Of a DNA stretch of 54,028 nucleotides, positions 1 through 10,895 are shown in pieces (the first letter of the stretch is position 1; each line of letters opens with the position of its first letter). The stretch lies in NCBI RefSeq assembly GCF_000330505.1, contig NW_004440263.1:29223-83250 (forward strand), written 5' to 3'. Source of the stretch: Entamoeba invadens IP1. Lineage: Eukaryota; Evosea; Mastigamoebida; Endamoebidae. The notes below the pieces were generated by a model, which did no database searches, was not told the origin of the DNA, and was given only the letters and a program-made list of their open reading frames with translations. Both the position numbers and the translations under genes were made by a program.

Positions 1-172
1 TTATGATTTATTTTAGTTTTATCATTTAATAAACATTAATACAAATAATTGAACAAAATAACCAAAAAAAGACTTTTTTTATGATTCTTTAACAAAAACT
101 AAATAAATAAAATATTTTATTAAATTAAATAAAAAGAAAAGTTCAACTCAAAAAACGAAAAAAAAATCAATT

Positions 173-1741
173 ATGTCATATCGAATACCAAATAACCCAT
201 TTTCAAATGGGTTAAAGTATCTTAGAAAGTTGAGGACGGAAAACAGGGCGCGTTTAATTGAAAAACGAAGACGTCTGAATGATTTAAATGCTTTAAGTGA
301 TACTCAAAACCAAGTTTGTGATTGTTATTTGAGAAACCATGTTTTATAATAAAAAAATAGTAATAATAAATTATAATGAATTACTGGTGGAATGAAACTA
401 TTTTTGGGCCAAGATAAAAAAGAAAAGTTAACTTTGAATCACCTGTAGGAAATCACTGCAGGACTCGCAGTCATATCACAAGGAGATATTAACGTTGGGT
501 GTTCAATGATTCACTCAGTGATAGCAACAAGAAATGTTCAGATACCAGTACAACTCCAAACCGAAATACTCAAAAGACTAAATGAGGTGAATCAAATTAT
601 TACCGTTGAGTGGGTTTTAGAATTACTCCACGACTTGTCAATGTGTTTGGATGACACTTTGGTGTCATTGTTGGTCTCAACAAGGCTCTTCCAAATATTA
701 AAAGAGAACTGCTTCCAAACATCAAACGTAAATAGGTTGGTACTTTCCCTCAACACAATGGCACTCATTCTTCAAAACAGACAGAATCTGAGAGACGAGT
801 TTCTCTCACCACAACAACTGTTACAAATTCAAAGCATTTGCGCGTTTGGGTTGACAACTGAAAGCGCAGACATATTCAAAGCAATTGGATCTTTTCTCGC
901 CGCGGTTGCGCACAATTTACCTCCCATTAGGGAAGATGTTGCCATGTTGGTGTACTCCCTATCTCTCACTTACTTCGAACAATCTTTTGGGGATGTTATG
1001 GCCATATTTTTAATCGTAATCAAAAACACAACGAAAAACTTCCCGAAAGTTATTGAGAGTGCTTTATCAAACGGAGTGATGCAGACGTTTGTGAACGTCA
1101 TTATGTATGACAACGAAAAGTGCAAAGTTAGGGCTATTAAATTGCTTAGATCGTGGTGTGGACAAACGGATGAAATCTGGAATTCAATGGACTCGGCTGT
1201 TTTTGTTATATTCTCTATTGTCGAATGCTCTGAATCCCAGACGGTGTTTGAAGCTTTGAAGTTTTTGGGAATTGTCTCGTCTTCTTCTGTTTATGCCCAA
1301 CGGCTTTTAAACGTGGTTGTAAGCAATAGAAAACACTTGTTGTTTTTCGAAAGTGTGTTGAGTGGTAGTTGCCTGCCACTTTGTTTCGGTGCAATCGATG
1401 TATTGTCAAACGTTTTTTACTGGAGTGGCGATTCAAAAGGGTTACCACAATTTGTTCGTGATTTGTGCAATTGCCAGATCGCTGAGGCAATTGCGAAATG
1501 TTTCCAAAAAGACGAACTCTGTGAACACCAAGAAACGTTCAAGAAGTTGGTGTGTATCACGAAATCCATTTTCGAGACTGTTGCGACCGAAAAGTGGCCA
1601 ACACCGAATCCCATTGATATTTTTGAGAGCATCAATGGGCAAATTATGATGCCCAGAAACCTCCGGCTTGACCAAGGGTTATGTCATTTGGTTGCTCGTG
1701 TCAATTTGTATATGGAAAACAAAGAGGTGTTACTGCCATAA
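173..1741 (+). CDS. Importin-alpha-like Armadillo-repeat protein (2 exons)
   Basis: Two exons, 173-313 and 449-1741, joined across a 135-nt intron (GTTTGT donor at 314, TAG acceptor at 446-448), give 477 residues. The first exon encodes about 47 residues rich in Arg/Lys, with a LIEKRRRLNDLN stretch that resembles the importin-beta-binding helix at the N-terminus of importin alpha. The second exon is all-helical with leucine-rich repeats about 40 residues apart, as expected for Armadillo repeats. Importin alpha binds nuclear localisation signals and carries cargo with importin beta. The regular WxxxN pairs that grip the signal are not obvious, so this may be a divergent paralogue. Family members are usually 500-550 residues. 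The splice keeps frame exactly and reads 19 codons upstream of the first Met of exon 2. The splice is fairly secure; the family call is moderate. Confidence 0.55.
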
Positions 1742-1926
1742 TAATTGATGTTGTAACATTTCGTTTGTTATCGAACGATGGTGTATCGTAGAAATCGACT
1801 GCCAAAGCTTCTTATTTTACTTTTGTTTTCAAGTTTTTATTAAAAATGGCAATATCAATAGAATCTTCTGGACAATTATTTATGATGTTTAAAATAACTT
1901 GAATCGTCAAAACTCCATAAAGTATT

Positions 1927-2892
1927 ATGTCAGGTGTCAATATCGTAATTCTTGATTATAAGACTTTGGGAGACACTCCCCTCACCACTATCACGCCCTT
2001 CGGGAAAGTAATCGTTCACCAAGTGACTTCCCAATCGGAAGTCCCAAAGTTTATTAGTGACGCCGATATAGTTCTTAACATTCGTACCAACTTGAACGCC
2101 GAGAATATGTCTCAAGCAAAACGGTTGAAATACATAGGTGTAATGGGCACTGGTTTTAATAACGTAGATATAGACTACTGCAAAGAACACAATATCGTTG
2201 TTACTAACGTCCCTGGCTATTCGACCAATTCCGTTGCACAAGTCACCTTCTCATTACTTCTCGAGTTATTGAATCACACCAGCAAACTCTCGGAGTATAC
2301 AACAACAAAGTACGCAACAGAGGGCATCTCTATGCAAGAGAATTCGATTTTCGACTTCAAGGAAATTTGCAACAAAAAGTGGTGTGTAGTTGGATATGGG
2401 AAAATCGGTCGACAGGTGTCAAGGATAGCAGAGGCCTTTGGGGCGCAAGTCAGTTACTTCTCGACAACAGAGAAGCACGACGACGAAAAGATGCGTCGAG
2501 TGACTTACGAAGAGATGGTGACCGAGAGTGATATTATTACTATTCATTGTCCACTGAATGCTAAGACGAAGTACCTCTTTGGGACGAGTGCGTTTCTTAA
2601 GATGAAGAAAGACGTTGTCATCATCAATGTTGCTCGAGGTGGTGTTGTTAACACGGCAGAAATAGTAGAAGCTCTTAATAATAATACCATTGGAGGATAT
2701 GGGACGGACGTGTATGAGGTCGAACCCATCGACCAGAACTCACCATTCTTTACTCTGAAAGATATGAAGAAAGTCGTCTTTACGCCACACATCGGCTGGA
2801 CTAGTGAAGAAGCTCGTCGAGTTTTGATGTCTGAAGTTGGGAAAAACATTGAAGCGTATTTAAAGGGGGAGAGGAGGAATGTAGTCAACTGA
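1927..2892 (+). CDS. D-isomer-specific 2-hydroxyacid dehydrogenase, glycerate/hydroxypyruvate type
   Basis: An intronless 321-residue enzyme. It is expected to reduce a 2-oxo acid such as hydroxypyruvate with NAD(P)H in the cytosol. The Rossmann motif GYGKIG is at residues 156-161. The family signature INVARGG with the catalytic Arg is near 237, the EVEP loop with the acid near 264-266, and the catalytic His in TPHIGW is at 288. The substrate domain contains MGTGFNNVD and GYSTNSVAQ, which resemble bacterial glycerate dehydrogenases (HprA-like) more than classic phosphoglycerate dehydrogenases. Length is normal for the short form without regulatory domains. The start is the first ATG in frame, after a 185-nt AT-rich spacer from the upstream gene. 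It could equally be annotated D-3-phosphoglycerate dehydrogenase; substrate cannot be decided from sequence. Confidence 0.85.
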   Translation: MSGVNIVILDYKTLGDTPLTTITPFGKVIVHQVTSQSEVPKFISDADIVLNIRTNLNAENMSQAKRLKYIGVMGTGFNNVDIDYCKEHNIVVTNVPGYSTNSVAQVTFSLLLELLNHTSKLSEYTTTKYATEGISMQENSIFDFKEICNKKWCVVGYGKIGRQVSRIAEAFGAQVSYFSTTEKHDDEKMRRVTYEEMVTESDIITIHCPLNAKTKYLFGTSAFLKMKKDVVIINVARGGVVNTAEIVEALNNNTIGGYGTDVYEVEPIDQNSPFFTLKDMKKVVFTPHIGWTSEEARRVLMSEVGKNIEAYLKGERRNVVN

Positions 2893-3031
2893 TGAATTGG
2901 AAACTTAGTAACTTCTGCATTTCTCATTTTTAATTAATAAATTTCAAAATTTCAAATTAATTTAATTCAAAATAAAAAAGCCGAATGTGTGAACTGAGGA
3001 ACTTTAAAATGGCAATTGCAATTCAGAAACA

Positions 3032-3917
3032 ATGGCAAGTAAATTAAAAATAGGATTAATAGGAGATGTTGGTGTTGGGAAGACAGCATTACTCCAGCGG
3101 TTTTGCTTTGGGACGTGTTTGTTACATTAATTTTTGTGAATTACCATGAGAAGAGGAGTAAGAGATAGACATCGACGAATACGACGCTACAATTGGGATT
3201 GAAACTTGTGACAAAAGTGTGAATGTGGATGGTAAATTGTATCAACTTCAACTCGTTTGTGATACTAATGAAGCTCATTATAATTCTATTAAGGTATTAA
3301 TAAGATAGTGGGACACAGCTGGTCAAGAGAAGTATCACTCCCTTGTTCGTCTCTATTTCAAAGACATTAAAGGCGTCTTACTTGTCTTTCAAATCGACCG
3401 ACAAGAAAGTTTCGATCATTGCAAGGACTGGCTCGACTTGTTTTATGGGAGCATTTCTTCGGGATTCACTCCACCAATTCTTCTTGTTGGAAACAAGTCC
3501 GACTTGATTGGGACTTCAACGCGAGTGCCAAAGGAGCTTATAGAGAAATTTGTGACGGAAAACAACATTGAGTATATAGAGACAAGTAGTAAAGCGTTTG
3601 TTATGTATTTTATTATATTTTATTAAATTTCTACTATATTCATAGTATAACAATTATATAGTAATTATATTATATTTATAGTATAACAATTGTATTGTAT
3701 AATAATAGTATAATAATAGTTTATCAACAGTTTATTATAATAATAGTATATTGATAGTAGAACAAAACTAAAGATTAGCAACACTAATGTCCAAGAAGCA
3801 TTTTCACAGTTATTAAAAGCTATAATTAATTTGAAACCAATATTTGTAGATCCAGGAGAAGACGAAGTGAAAATCACACAAACGAGTGAAGAGACGGACG
3901 GCGGATGTTTTTGTTAA
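3032..3917 (+). CDS. Rab-family small GTPase (4 exons)
   Basis: Exons 3032-3116, 3169-3254, 3309-3595 and 3779-3917 give 198 residues. Introns of 52, 54 and 183 nt all start GTTTGT and end TAG. G1 is GDVGVGKTAL, switch I is YDATIGIE, G3 is WDTAGQEKY, G4 is NKSD and G5 is ETSSKA. The protein ends in CFC, a CxC motif for double geranylgeranylation, so it should sit on a membrane of the vesicle system. WDTAGQE and the CxC end place it with Rab rather than Ras or Rho; the subfamily is not clear. An upstream ATG at 3009 stops after 12 codons, so 3032 is used. The third intron is unusually long and carries repeated AT-rich blocks. The 3' end lies 53 bp from the end of the convergent SAPS gene. Confidence 0.9.
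3642..3691. repeat. Short direct repeat inside Rab intron 3
   Basis: The 14-mer atagtataacaatt occurs at 3642-3655 and again at 3678-3691, inside the 183-nt third intron of the Rab gene. The rest of the intron is built from similar TATAGTA/AATAGTA blocks, which accounts for its extra length compared with the 52- and 54-nt introns of the same gene. Confidence 0.6.
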
Positions 3918-3970
3918 ATGAATGATTTTTTCTCATATAGATTTGAAAGGAATTGAATGACCAGTTTAAA

Positions 3971-5803
3971 TCACTTAAAATCGGAGAAGTCTGAACTCTC
4001 AAAAGAGAAAGACCCGAAGTTGAAATTTTGGGATGAAGTGTTGTCTTTCTTAACGTCTTTGTTCTCAGAGACGGCGGCGCTTGGAGCGGAGTCGAAATCG
4101 CCGAAAGACACGTCATTGAAGTCAAAAGACTTTTCATTGAGTTCTTTTGATGGATTGCCTTGACTTGAAGACTCGAACGAACCAAACGAATTTTGAGAGT
4201 CAAAGTCAAACTTCATTTGAGTGTCTTCACTTTTTTTTGCTTTATTAGAGCTTTCATTACAGCCTTCGTTTTGTGAAGTATTGTCTAAGTATTCATCAAC
4301 AACAAAATTTTGTTTCAGAGAAAAAGTAGTTGTTGGTTTCTTAGTGAAATAAATCGTTTTGTTTTCTTCTCGTGGTAATACGACTGATGTGACGTATTCA
4401 TTGAATTCTTGAAAATCCGTCTTTGAAGAAGTCCACGTGAATAACATGATCATCATTTTGATGCCAAACATAAAAATGTCATATTTGTAGTGTTCGCTAT
4501 GTGTTACTATTAATTTTTAATTGTTTTATTATTTATCTATAAGAACAAACGACACGGTTGTCTTGTCTAACTCAATCAATTTCCTTGTCAAGTTCTGATC
4601 TCCCACATATTTGGGGAATTCTTCCGTGTTTTTGTACTCATTAAATATATCGAAAACGTAATGTCTAAAAACAGAACTTTGGACGGTTGGGTTTAAAAAG
4701 AGTTCCAAAAACATGTCGAGGATTTTTTGGTCTTTCATTGTTATCAAAGAAGACGTGTTGTTTCGAGCTACAAACAAAACGAGATGTGCAAAGTATAAGA
4801 TGTTTTCACTCACTTTTTTCACGTCACTCCCTAAAACAAAAGTTTTGACACGTTCCACGTTATTTTCAAAGACCGACAAAAACTCTTTTGGCACCACAAA
4901 ACTATTTTCAAGGGGCAATAAAATCCTCAATATGTGGAGCATTTTCCCTTTGTTTTCGGGAGTTTCCTTTTCAAATGCCTCAAAGTAATTTGTGTTATTT
5001 CGGGCAGTAAATTCTAAATAAAGACTTTGAGTAATTATAGTATTCCAATCTATAATTTGATAGAAAATAAGTTCAATGTGTTCAATGAATTTTCCACACT
5101 CCACAAGGTTCAGTAATCGGTCCATCACACCTTTTGAGAAAAATTGTGAAGTAATTAAAAATATTAAGTAATTCGATTTAACGGGTTGGTCCAAAGTGTT
5201 AAACAAATGGTCAACCACTTCCGTTGATTTTTGTAATTGGTCCTTCTGATTGTTAGAAATATAATACATTTTATTATAATAAATACTATACCACAAGTTA
5301 AAGAGAACAAACAAAGTCTTGGTACTTATGGAACGCAGTGAATACTGTGACCAAATTATTCACAATGATCGTGTCGACTGTATCAACAAAGGTTTTAAAG
5401 AGTTTTTGTATATGCTCTTCTTTCGCAACAACAGTCGTCTGAATGATTTCAACATCAAGTGAGAAGGTCTGAGCCGCCATCGCACCCAAAGTACTCTTGT
5501 CTGTACAAATGTACTCGACACATTTCTCGACGTTGTTGTCTTGAAGAACACTGTCAGTTAGAGTATCTACGTATGAACAAAAAGTATAGTATAAAATAGT
5601 TTTAGTATAGCACATGGTTGAACCTCTAGGTATAGTTTTAATGTATAGTTAACAAACTAAGCAATTAGATCAGTGTTTGACTTCAACTCAAGAAGGTAAT
5701 GAGCGTCGTCAAACAGCTTCTCAAGTGTGCACTCGGGACTTTTTAACAGTGAGTCGATTGTGGATGAAACGATCGAAGCGCCTTGTGTTGACCAGAAATC
5801 CAT
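3971..5803 (-). CDS. SAPS-domain protein, PP6-type phosphatase regulatory subunit (4 exons)
   Basis: Exons on the minus strand at 5803-5658, 5550-5313, 5245-4551 and 4496-3971 give 534 residues. All three donors are GTTTGT; acceptors are CAG, CAG and TAG; introns are 107, 67 and 54 nt. The N-terminus runs FW...S.IDSLL.....TLEKLFDD...LLELKS, then ...LIAYVLQDN..., colinear with the start of SAPS proteins (PPP6R1-3, yeast SAP155/SAP185). The middle is helical, as in that family. SAPS proteins bind the catalytic subunit of PP6/Sit4-type phosphatases. The last 80 or so residues are acidic and low-complexity with repeated Phe/Asp/Gly/Ser motifs (FGSF, DFND, FGDFD, FSDF). An in-frame TAA just upstream fixes the start. 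The splice choices are supported because each restores homology to the family. Confidence 0.75.
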
Positions 5804-5854
5804 AAACTTTTTGAGTTCTTGTGAATAACATAATTAATTTTTGGGTTGAAAATG

Positions 5855-5890
5855 TTTTTCTTTTTTCTTTTTCTTTTTCTTTTTCTTTTT
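5855..5890. repeat. Pyrimidine (TTTTTC) tract
   Basis: An uninterrupted 36-nt T/C tract made of TTTTTC-like units lies just upstream of the SAPS gene start, in the 5804-6022 spacer. On the SAPS coding strand it is a GA-rich tract. No function is claimed. Confidence 0.8.
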
Positions 5891-6022
5891 ATTTGTTTTT
5901 TTTCTTTAAATTAGCCCTTCAAGTCCTAAAATAATTTTAGTCACTATTCATTGGCATCTTCGACTTTTTTGTGTAAAATATTTTCAACCTAATTTAATAA
6001 CAAAAAATATAAAAATGTTATT

Positions 6023-6646
6023 TCATTTTCCATAATTCTCAAACGTTTCAACGAAAGTTTGCGTTTCTGTAAAAAATGCGATGAACCTCTCCACTGAAAA
6101 CGTTCCGCCCAACGCAAAATCAGCTGCAGAGAACTCAAAATTTCCTTTAAAAGCAAACTTAATAGTTGGCACAACTAAAGATAATGATTTTCTAATAGTA
6201 AACGCGTCTTCAATAGAAATGACGGTGTCATTCTCGTCGAAAAAAAATTGGCATCGAGCCTCGTTTTTTATTTGATGAATAACTAAAGGTTTCCGTTTTT
6301 CATTAATAAATTTGAAAATGGAGATATTTGAAGCTAAAAAACAACTATTATTGATTTTCGGAGGTACTGAAGGGATGAAAATGCCTATTATATTCTTATT
6401 TGTGACACAAAAGAGGAGGTGAACATTACGACGCCCCTTTATAGTGCTGAAAAGTGTTTCCGAGTCGAATGAATGAACCTCGCTATTAAATAGCTCGATG
6501 CACCGTTCCGGCAATTCAATCTCCCCACATCCTTTTTGAAAATCATTTAATAATCCGGTTTTTTCTTTTTGAGTTTTCAAATCTGGAACGCCTTTCACCA
6601 GATTGATCACACCGTAGTTGTTGATGTTTGAAATTGTCAAATTCAT
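6023..6646 (-). CDS. TLDc-like domain protein
   Basis: An intronless 207-residue protein. The part around residues 50-100 reads ELFNSE...FSTIKGRRNVHLLFCVTNKNIIGIFIPS and the end reads GNFEFSAADFALGGTFSVERF. This spacing of an open strand, a helix, two hydrophobic strands and a final Gly-Gly segment resembles the TLDc fold. Human TLDc proteins bind V-ATPase or have oxidative-stress roles, and Entamoeba has many short TLDc-like proteins. No catalytic residues are known for the fold. The ATG at 6646 opens the frame, with an AT-rich leader before it. A short spacer (6647-6736) separates it from the TRM7 gene on the same strand. The match is by pattern only; a divergent unrelated domain is possible. 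Confidence 0.5.
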   Translation of the reverse strand: MNLTISNINNYGVINLVKGVPDLKTQKEKTGLLNDFQKGCGEIELPERCIELFNSEVHSFDSETLFSTIKGRRNVHLLFCVTNKNIIGIFIPSVPPKINNSCFLASNISIFKFINEKRKPLVIHQIKNEARCQFFFDENDTVISIEDAFTIRKSLSLVVPTIKFAFKGNFEFSAADFALGGTFSVERFIAFFTETQTFVETFENYGK

Positions 6647-6736
6647 TTTTCTTTTTTAGTCCACTAACAATTTCACGTTAGATATATTATTCATTTTGAT
6701 ACAACTAACCATTAAAAATAGTACAATATTATTCTC

Positions 6737-7683
6737 TTAAAAATCTAATTCAACCTTCACCGATTCTGTTTTCCGTGACATAACTCTCTTTGTCAATCTC
6801 AAGTCCGCCAGATTTTCAGGGACGTCCTTGATTGTACACGTGTCCGCATTTTTAAATCCCTTACAAACCACAAAATGTTCAAAACTGGCGGAACGAGAGC
6901 TGTCTGGTTTATAAATAGTGACGCTTTCGAAAACCGATTTGAACTGGAAATACAAATGAGGGTGTTCCCCTTCAACAAAAATCTTTGCCACAAACGACCC
7001 ACCACTTTTTAAAACAACTGCCATGATCGAAAATGCTGCTTGCATCAATATCCATTGGTTTGCTTCGTCAATGTCATGAACTCCTGTCACTTTGTTTGAG
7101 TAGTTGTAATATTGTATTATAATATTTAATTTATTTATGGTTTAACAAATAGTTGAAAATAATGTACTATAAAAATAGTTTGTATATAATATACTTTATT
7201 TTTACTATAATTTAAACTATAAATATATTAAAATGTATAGTTAAACAATATAATAAAATGAATTATATATTGTTCTATTTCTAACTGATTGAAATTGTAT
7301 TATAAATTATGATACAATAACTAATACGTATAGTACAAACCGTCTGGTGCCCCATCACAGATGACCAAGTCCGCCTTACCGTCAACGAAATGCGACATGA
7401 CCTCCTTAGCCGTCTTGCCTTTTGTTATATCACCCTTAACAAGTGTCACCCCATCGATAGGAGCAATATCTTGAAGATCAACCGCTACAAGGGTTCGTGG
7501 CTCCTCAATTGATGAACTTAAAACTTGACTCCAACTGCCTGGCGCAGCACATAAATCAACAACTTTGTGGACATTCGAAAAGATGTGGAAATCCCGTTCG
7601 ACGTCGATCAGCTTGAAAGCGGAACGCGCGCGATACCCCTCTTGTTTTGCATGTCGATGATACTTATCTATTGTTCCTTTCAT
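6737..7683 (-). CDS. TRM7: TRM7/FTSJ1-type tRNA 2'-O-ribose methyltransferase (2 exons)
   Basis: Exon 1 (7683-7341) and exon 2 (7089-6737) give 231 residues. The 251-nt intron has a GTTTGT donor and an AAG acceptor, and splicing rebuilds CDGAPDVTGVHD, a hallmark of the Trm7 group. The FtsJ fold is clear: the YRARSAFKL segment with the first catalytic Lys, the SAM-binding motif DLCAAPGSW, the catalytic Asp in DGAPD, the Lys in FVAKIF and the final Glu in SFEHFVV. These form the K-D-K-E tetrad. Trm7 methylates ribose at anticodon-loop positions 32 and 34 of some tRNAs. Size and the DVTGVHD block favour Trm7 over Mrm2 or Spb1, which is longer. Its cofactor is made by the SAM synthetase encoded next to it. 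The start at 7683 is the first Met. Confidence 0.88.
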
Positions 7684-8900
7684 GTCGTGATAATAAGGTT
7701 AATAAGTTGTGGTATTTTTCTTTGTCTATCAGTATCTTATTTGTTTTACCTTTGTAATTAGAGGGAATTTCACTAAGATTTCTGTGTTTGAAATGATTCA
7801 AAAAACTCATTTGTGATAAATTAATATCTTAGTCATTTCTATTGTTATTTGATAATTTAATTGCGTAAGATTTTTATTTTGAAAAAAACAATAAAACTTA
7901 ATTATTAATTGATACTTGATTGATATTAATATTAATCAATTCAACATACAGACAAACAGTCAATTAAAAATAATTGTTGAATAATATAATAATTTTATTA
8001 TAATTTAATAGTTAATTATATTTTTAACTGCTTATTACTGAAATTATAACTAATAAAAAAAGAATTAAATATCGAACTATTTCAATAACATAAATGAGAT
8101 AATAAAAAAACCATAACAAAATGTTTTTAAATCTTTCAATTGTATTTTATTATTCTTTTTTTTTCTATGTCTATTTGTTATAATTAATTAGGTAAACAAA
8201 ATCCACTATTGTCGTTACATGATTGATTATAATAAAAAAATAACAGTAAAATAATAACAGTTGGTATTATAATAAAATGGTTTTTGTTAACCCTTAAATA
8301 AACTATAACAAAACTTTATAAATCTCCTATTTCATTGAAATAAACTATTAATAAATTATATAAAATGGTACATTATTGTTTCAAAAACAATTCTTCAAAA
8401 AATGGCATTTTATCTGATATTGGATATTTTTCCCGTTATTTTGCGGTTTTCATATTCAAAACAATTTATAAGTAATTACAACTGTTATGCTTTTTGAAAG
8501 TCCTTCTTTTTCATTATATCGGATAGTTTGTGATAACTGTTTGCTTTATTAAATATATATTTTGAAAAATCAATTCAAATTATTAACCGATAAATTTCAA
8601 ATAATTTCACTTTTAAAAATGCCAAAATGCCGAATTGCGAAATCCCTTTTTCAGTCTTTATTTTTACTTTAATTTAGCCTTTTTGATGTGTAAATAAACG
8701 GGAAAATGTCCAAAAAATGCCAAAATTTCAACACCAAACGACTCCAAACTAAAATTAAAGTTAAAATAATTCATCACTCATTTACGAGTTAATTATTAAA
8801 AAAAATAAACTTTGTTTTTAAAGAAAATGTGGATTGTTTTTGTTGTTGTGAAGATGAAATCAAAGTTTTTTATTACAGCATACGTGTTAGGGTTTCCAAA
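7684..8900. other. AT-rich spacer between divergent TRM7 and SAM synthetase genes
   Basis: About 1.2 kb with no convincing open frame. It is dominated by A/T runs and repeats of TTAAT- and AATAAT-type words. The motif aaaatgcc recurs near 8616, 8625 and 8714. It must hold the promoters of both divergent genes, but no single element stands out on the TRM7 side. Confidence 0.7.
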
Positions 8901-8910
8901 ATATATAAAA
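8901..8910 (+). promoter_or_regulatory. TATA-like element before SAM synthetase
   Basis: The sequence atatataaaa lies 27-36 nt before the ATG at 8937. Entamoeba genes have very short leaders and a TATA-like box about 30 nt upstream of transcription. Its position argues that the open frame extending back to 8829 is upstream sequence and not coding. Confidence 0.4.
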
Positions 8911-8936
8911 ACGTTTTTTGGAAATTGATTACTCAA

Positions 8937-10121
8937 ATGCCAAAGAGGTTCTTGTTCACGTCTGAGTCTGTTTCAGCTGGGCACCCAGACAAGATGTGTG
9001 ATCAAGTCTCTGATGCCATCTTAGATGCGTGTTTGAAGCAAGATCCTAATTCATATGTAGCTTGTGAGACTGCAACGAAGACTGGAATTATCATGTTGTT
9101 AGGTGAAATCACGACATCTGCCAAAATCGATGTTCAGTCTATTGTTAGAAATGTAGTGAAGGATATTGGATACGACGACACGTCGAAAGGATTTGATTAT
9201 CACACATGTGCAGTGTTGTCTTGTTTGGAACAACAAAGTCCAGACATTGCTAATGGCGTCCACGTGGCTAAGAAAGACGAAGACATTGGAGCGGGTGACC
9301 AGGGTATCATGTTTGGATATGCCACTGATGAATCGAAGGAAATGATGCCATTGACACACGTCTTAGCTTCGAAATTAGTGATGAGACTTGAAGAGTGCAG
9401 GAAGAAGGGAATTATATCATGGCTGAGACCAGATGCAAAGACACAAGTCACTTTGGAGTATGAGGACAATGACGGACATTTAACTCCAATTCGAGTCCAC
9501 ACCATTGTCATCTCTACACAACACTCTCCGGAAGTCACTAATGAAGAGATTTCTAAGACACTCGAAGAAGAAGTCACTAAGAAGGTCATTCCAGCGGAGT
9601 TGATTGATAGCAACACACTCAGATTCTATAACCCAAGTGGAAGATTTGTCATTGGAGGTCCAATGGGCGATGCTGGACTCACTGGAAGAAAGATTATTAT
9701 TGACACATATGGAGGATGGGGGGCTCATGGTGGAGGAGCTTTCTCTGGAAAAGATTCATCGAAAGTAGACAGAAGTGGGGCTTATTGTGCTAGATGGATT
9801 GCAAAGAGTCTTGTGAATGCTGGGTTGTGCAAGAGAGCACTTGTCCAGTTGAGTTATGCCATTGGTCTTTCACATCCATTGAGTGTCTATGTTGACACAT
9901 ACAAGACTGGTGTTATTCCTGATGAGAAAATCGTCGACATTGTCAACAAGAACTTCGATATGCGACCAGGTATGATCATTAAGAACCTTAAATTGAGAAG
10001 ACCAATATTCCAGAAAACTGCAGCTGGTGGACATTTCGGAAGAAATGATCCAGACTTCTTGTGGGAAGTACCAAAGACTCTTGAGATGCCAGAGGATGTT
10101 CGAGCTGTGTTAAAGAATTAA
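8937..10121 (+). CDS. S-adenosylmethionine synthetase (methionine adenosyltransferase)
   Basis: A 394-residue cytosolic enzyme that joins methionine and ATP to make SAM, the methyl donor. The family landmarks are complete: [17 protein letters not shown] near the N-terminus (ATP and metal binding), the [12 protein letters not shown] signature in the middle, and the Gly-rich [19 protein letters not shown] loop. Length matches the usual 380-400 residues. The frame is open upstream to 8829, but that extension starts with GTG, is Cys-rich and unlike the family, and contains a TATA-like sequence. The ATG at 8937, giving [13 protein letters not shown], is therefore the start. Codon use is richer in C-ending codons (ATC, GTC, GAC), as expected for a highly expressed gene. 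The gene has no intron. Confidence 0.97.
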   Translation: MPKRFLFTSESVSAGHPDKMCDQVSDAILDACLKQDPNSYVACETATKTGIIMLLGEITTSAKIDVQSIVRNVVKDIGYDDTSKGFDYHTCAVLSCLEQQSPDIANGVHVAKKDEDIGAGDQGIMFGYATDESKEMMPLTHVLASKLVMRLEECRKKGIISWLRPDAKTQVTLEYEDNDGHLTPIRVHTIVISTQHSPEVTNEEISKTLEEEVTKKVIPAELIDSNTLRFYNPSGRFVIGGPMGDAGLTGRKIIIDTYGGWGAHGGGAFSGKDSSKVDRSGAYCARWIAKSLVNAGLCKRALVQLSYAIGLSHPLSVYVDTYKTGVIPDEKIVDIVNKNFDMRPGMIIKNLKLRRPIFQKTAAGGHFGRNDPDFLWEVPKTLEMPEDVRAVLKN

Positions 10122-10880
10122 ATAAACGTTATTCGTCCTATTTTTATTAATAAAAACATTAAAAAAAGTTTTTAAAAAAAGCAACAAAATGAATTTTAAA
10201 TACTATAACAATTTTTAAACTATATTATTATAATTAAATTATTAATTATAATATCATTATATATATGTTCCAAACTTTATTTCACACAATTAATTAATAA
10301 TAACTATTAACTCATTTAGGTATAAAATAACTGGCTTTAACTATTCTATTTGTTTATTTAACAAAGACCTCAAACAATTCCAGCCAAAAGTAATTAAGAA
10401 ATTTATTTAATTCTTAAACATTGTCTATTTAATAATAACATAACTAATTTATTATAATACAATGAATTGATAATGAATTTCAATATATTTTTGTAAATCA
10501 ACAATACCAGTCAAAAGTGTTTCTATTTTATAATTAAACTTAAATACTCATCTATTTGTCATAAAGTAGAATGTGAAATTGTTTTTTTATTCCACAAACA
10601 ATCCAAATTCAAGAATATATTTTTAAATGAAGGACCAGTTATCTATTTGTTGTATAAAAATATACGTTATTGATTGTAGTTATTTTATAATAAAATTATT
10701 ATATTTACTAGAATTGTCTTTTTAAAAAAATAGAAATAGAAAAATAGGAAATAAAAGTATTTATAAATATTATTAGTTAACTTTTAGTTGGTATTTTCAA
10801 AATGTGTATAGTTTTAATAGTATTAGAATAATTAAAAAAATATTTGTCAAAAACAAAGGTTGGGTATAAAAACAAAAAAA
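10122..10880. other. AT-rich intergenic sequence downstream of SAM synthetase
   Basis: About 760 nt of nearly pure A/T sequence between convergent genes with no open frame worth reporting. Near its end, gggtataaaaac at about 10861-10872 resembles a TATA box and lies 25-35 nt before the snoRNA candidate. Confidence 0.7.
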
Positions 10881-10895
10881 TTTGTCGTCTAATCG

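Noticed and set aside
8829..8936. N-terminal extension of SAM synthetase
   Set aside because: Begins with GTG, contains a TATA-like sequence and does not resemble the family; the ATG at 8937 matches it.
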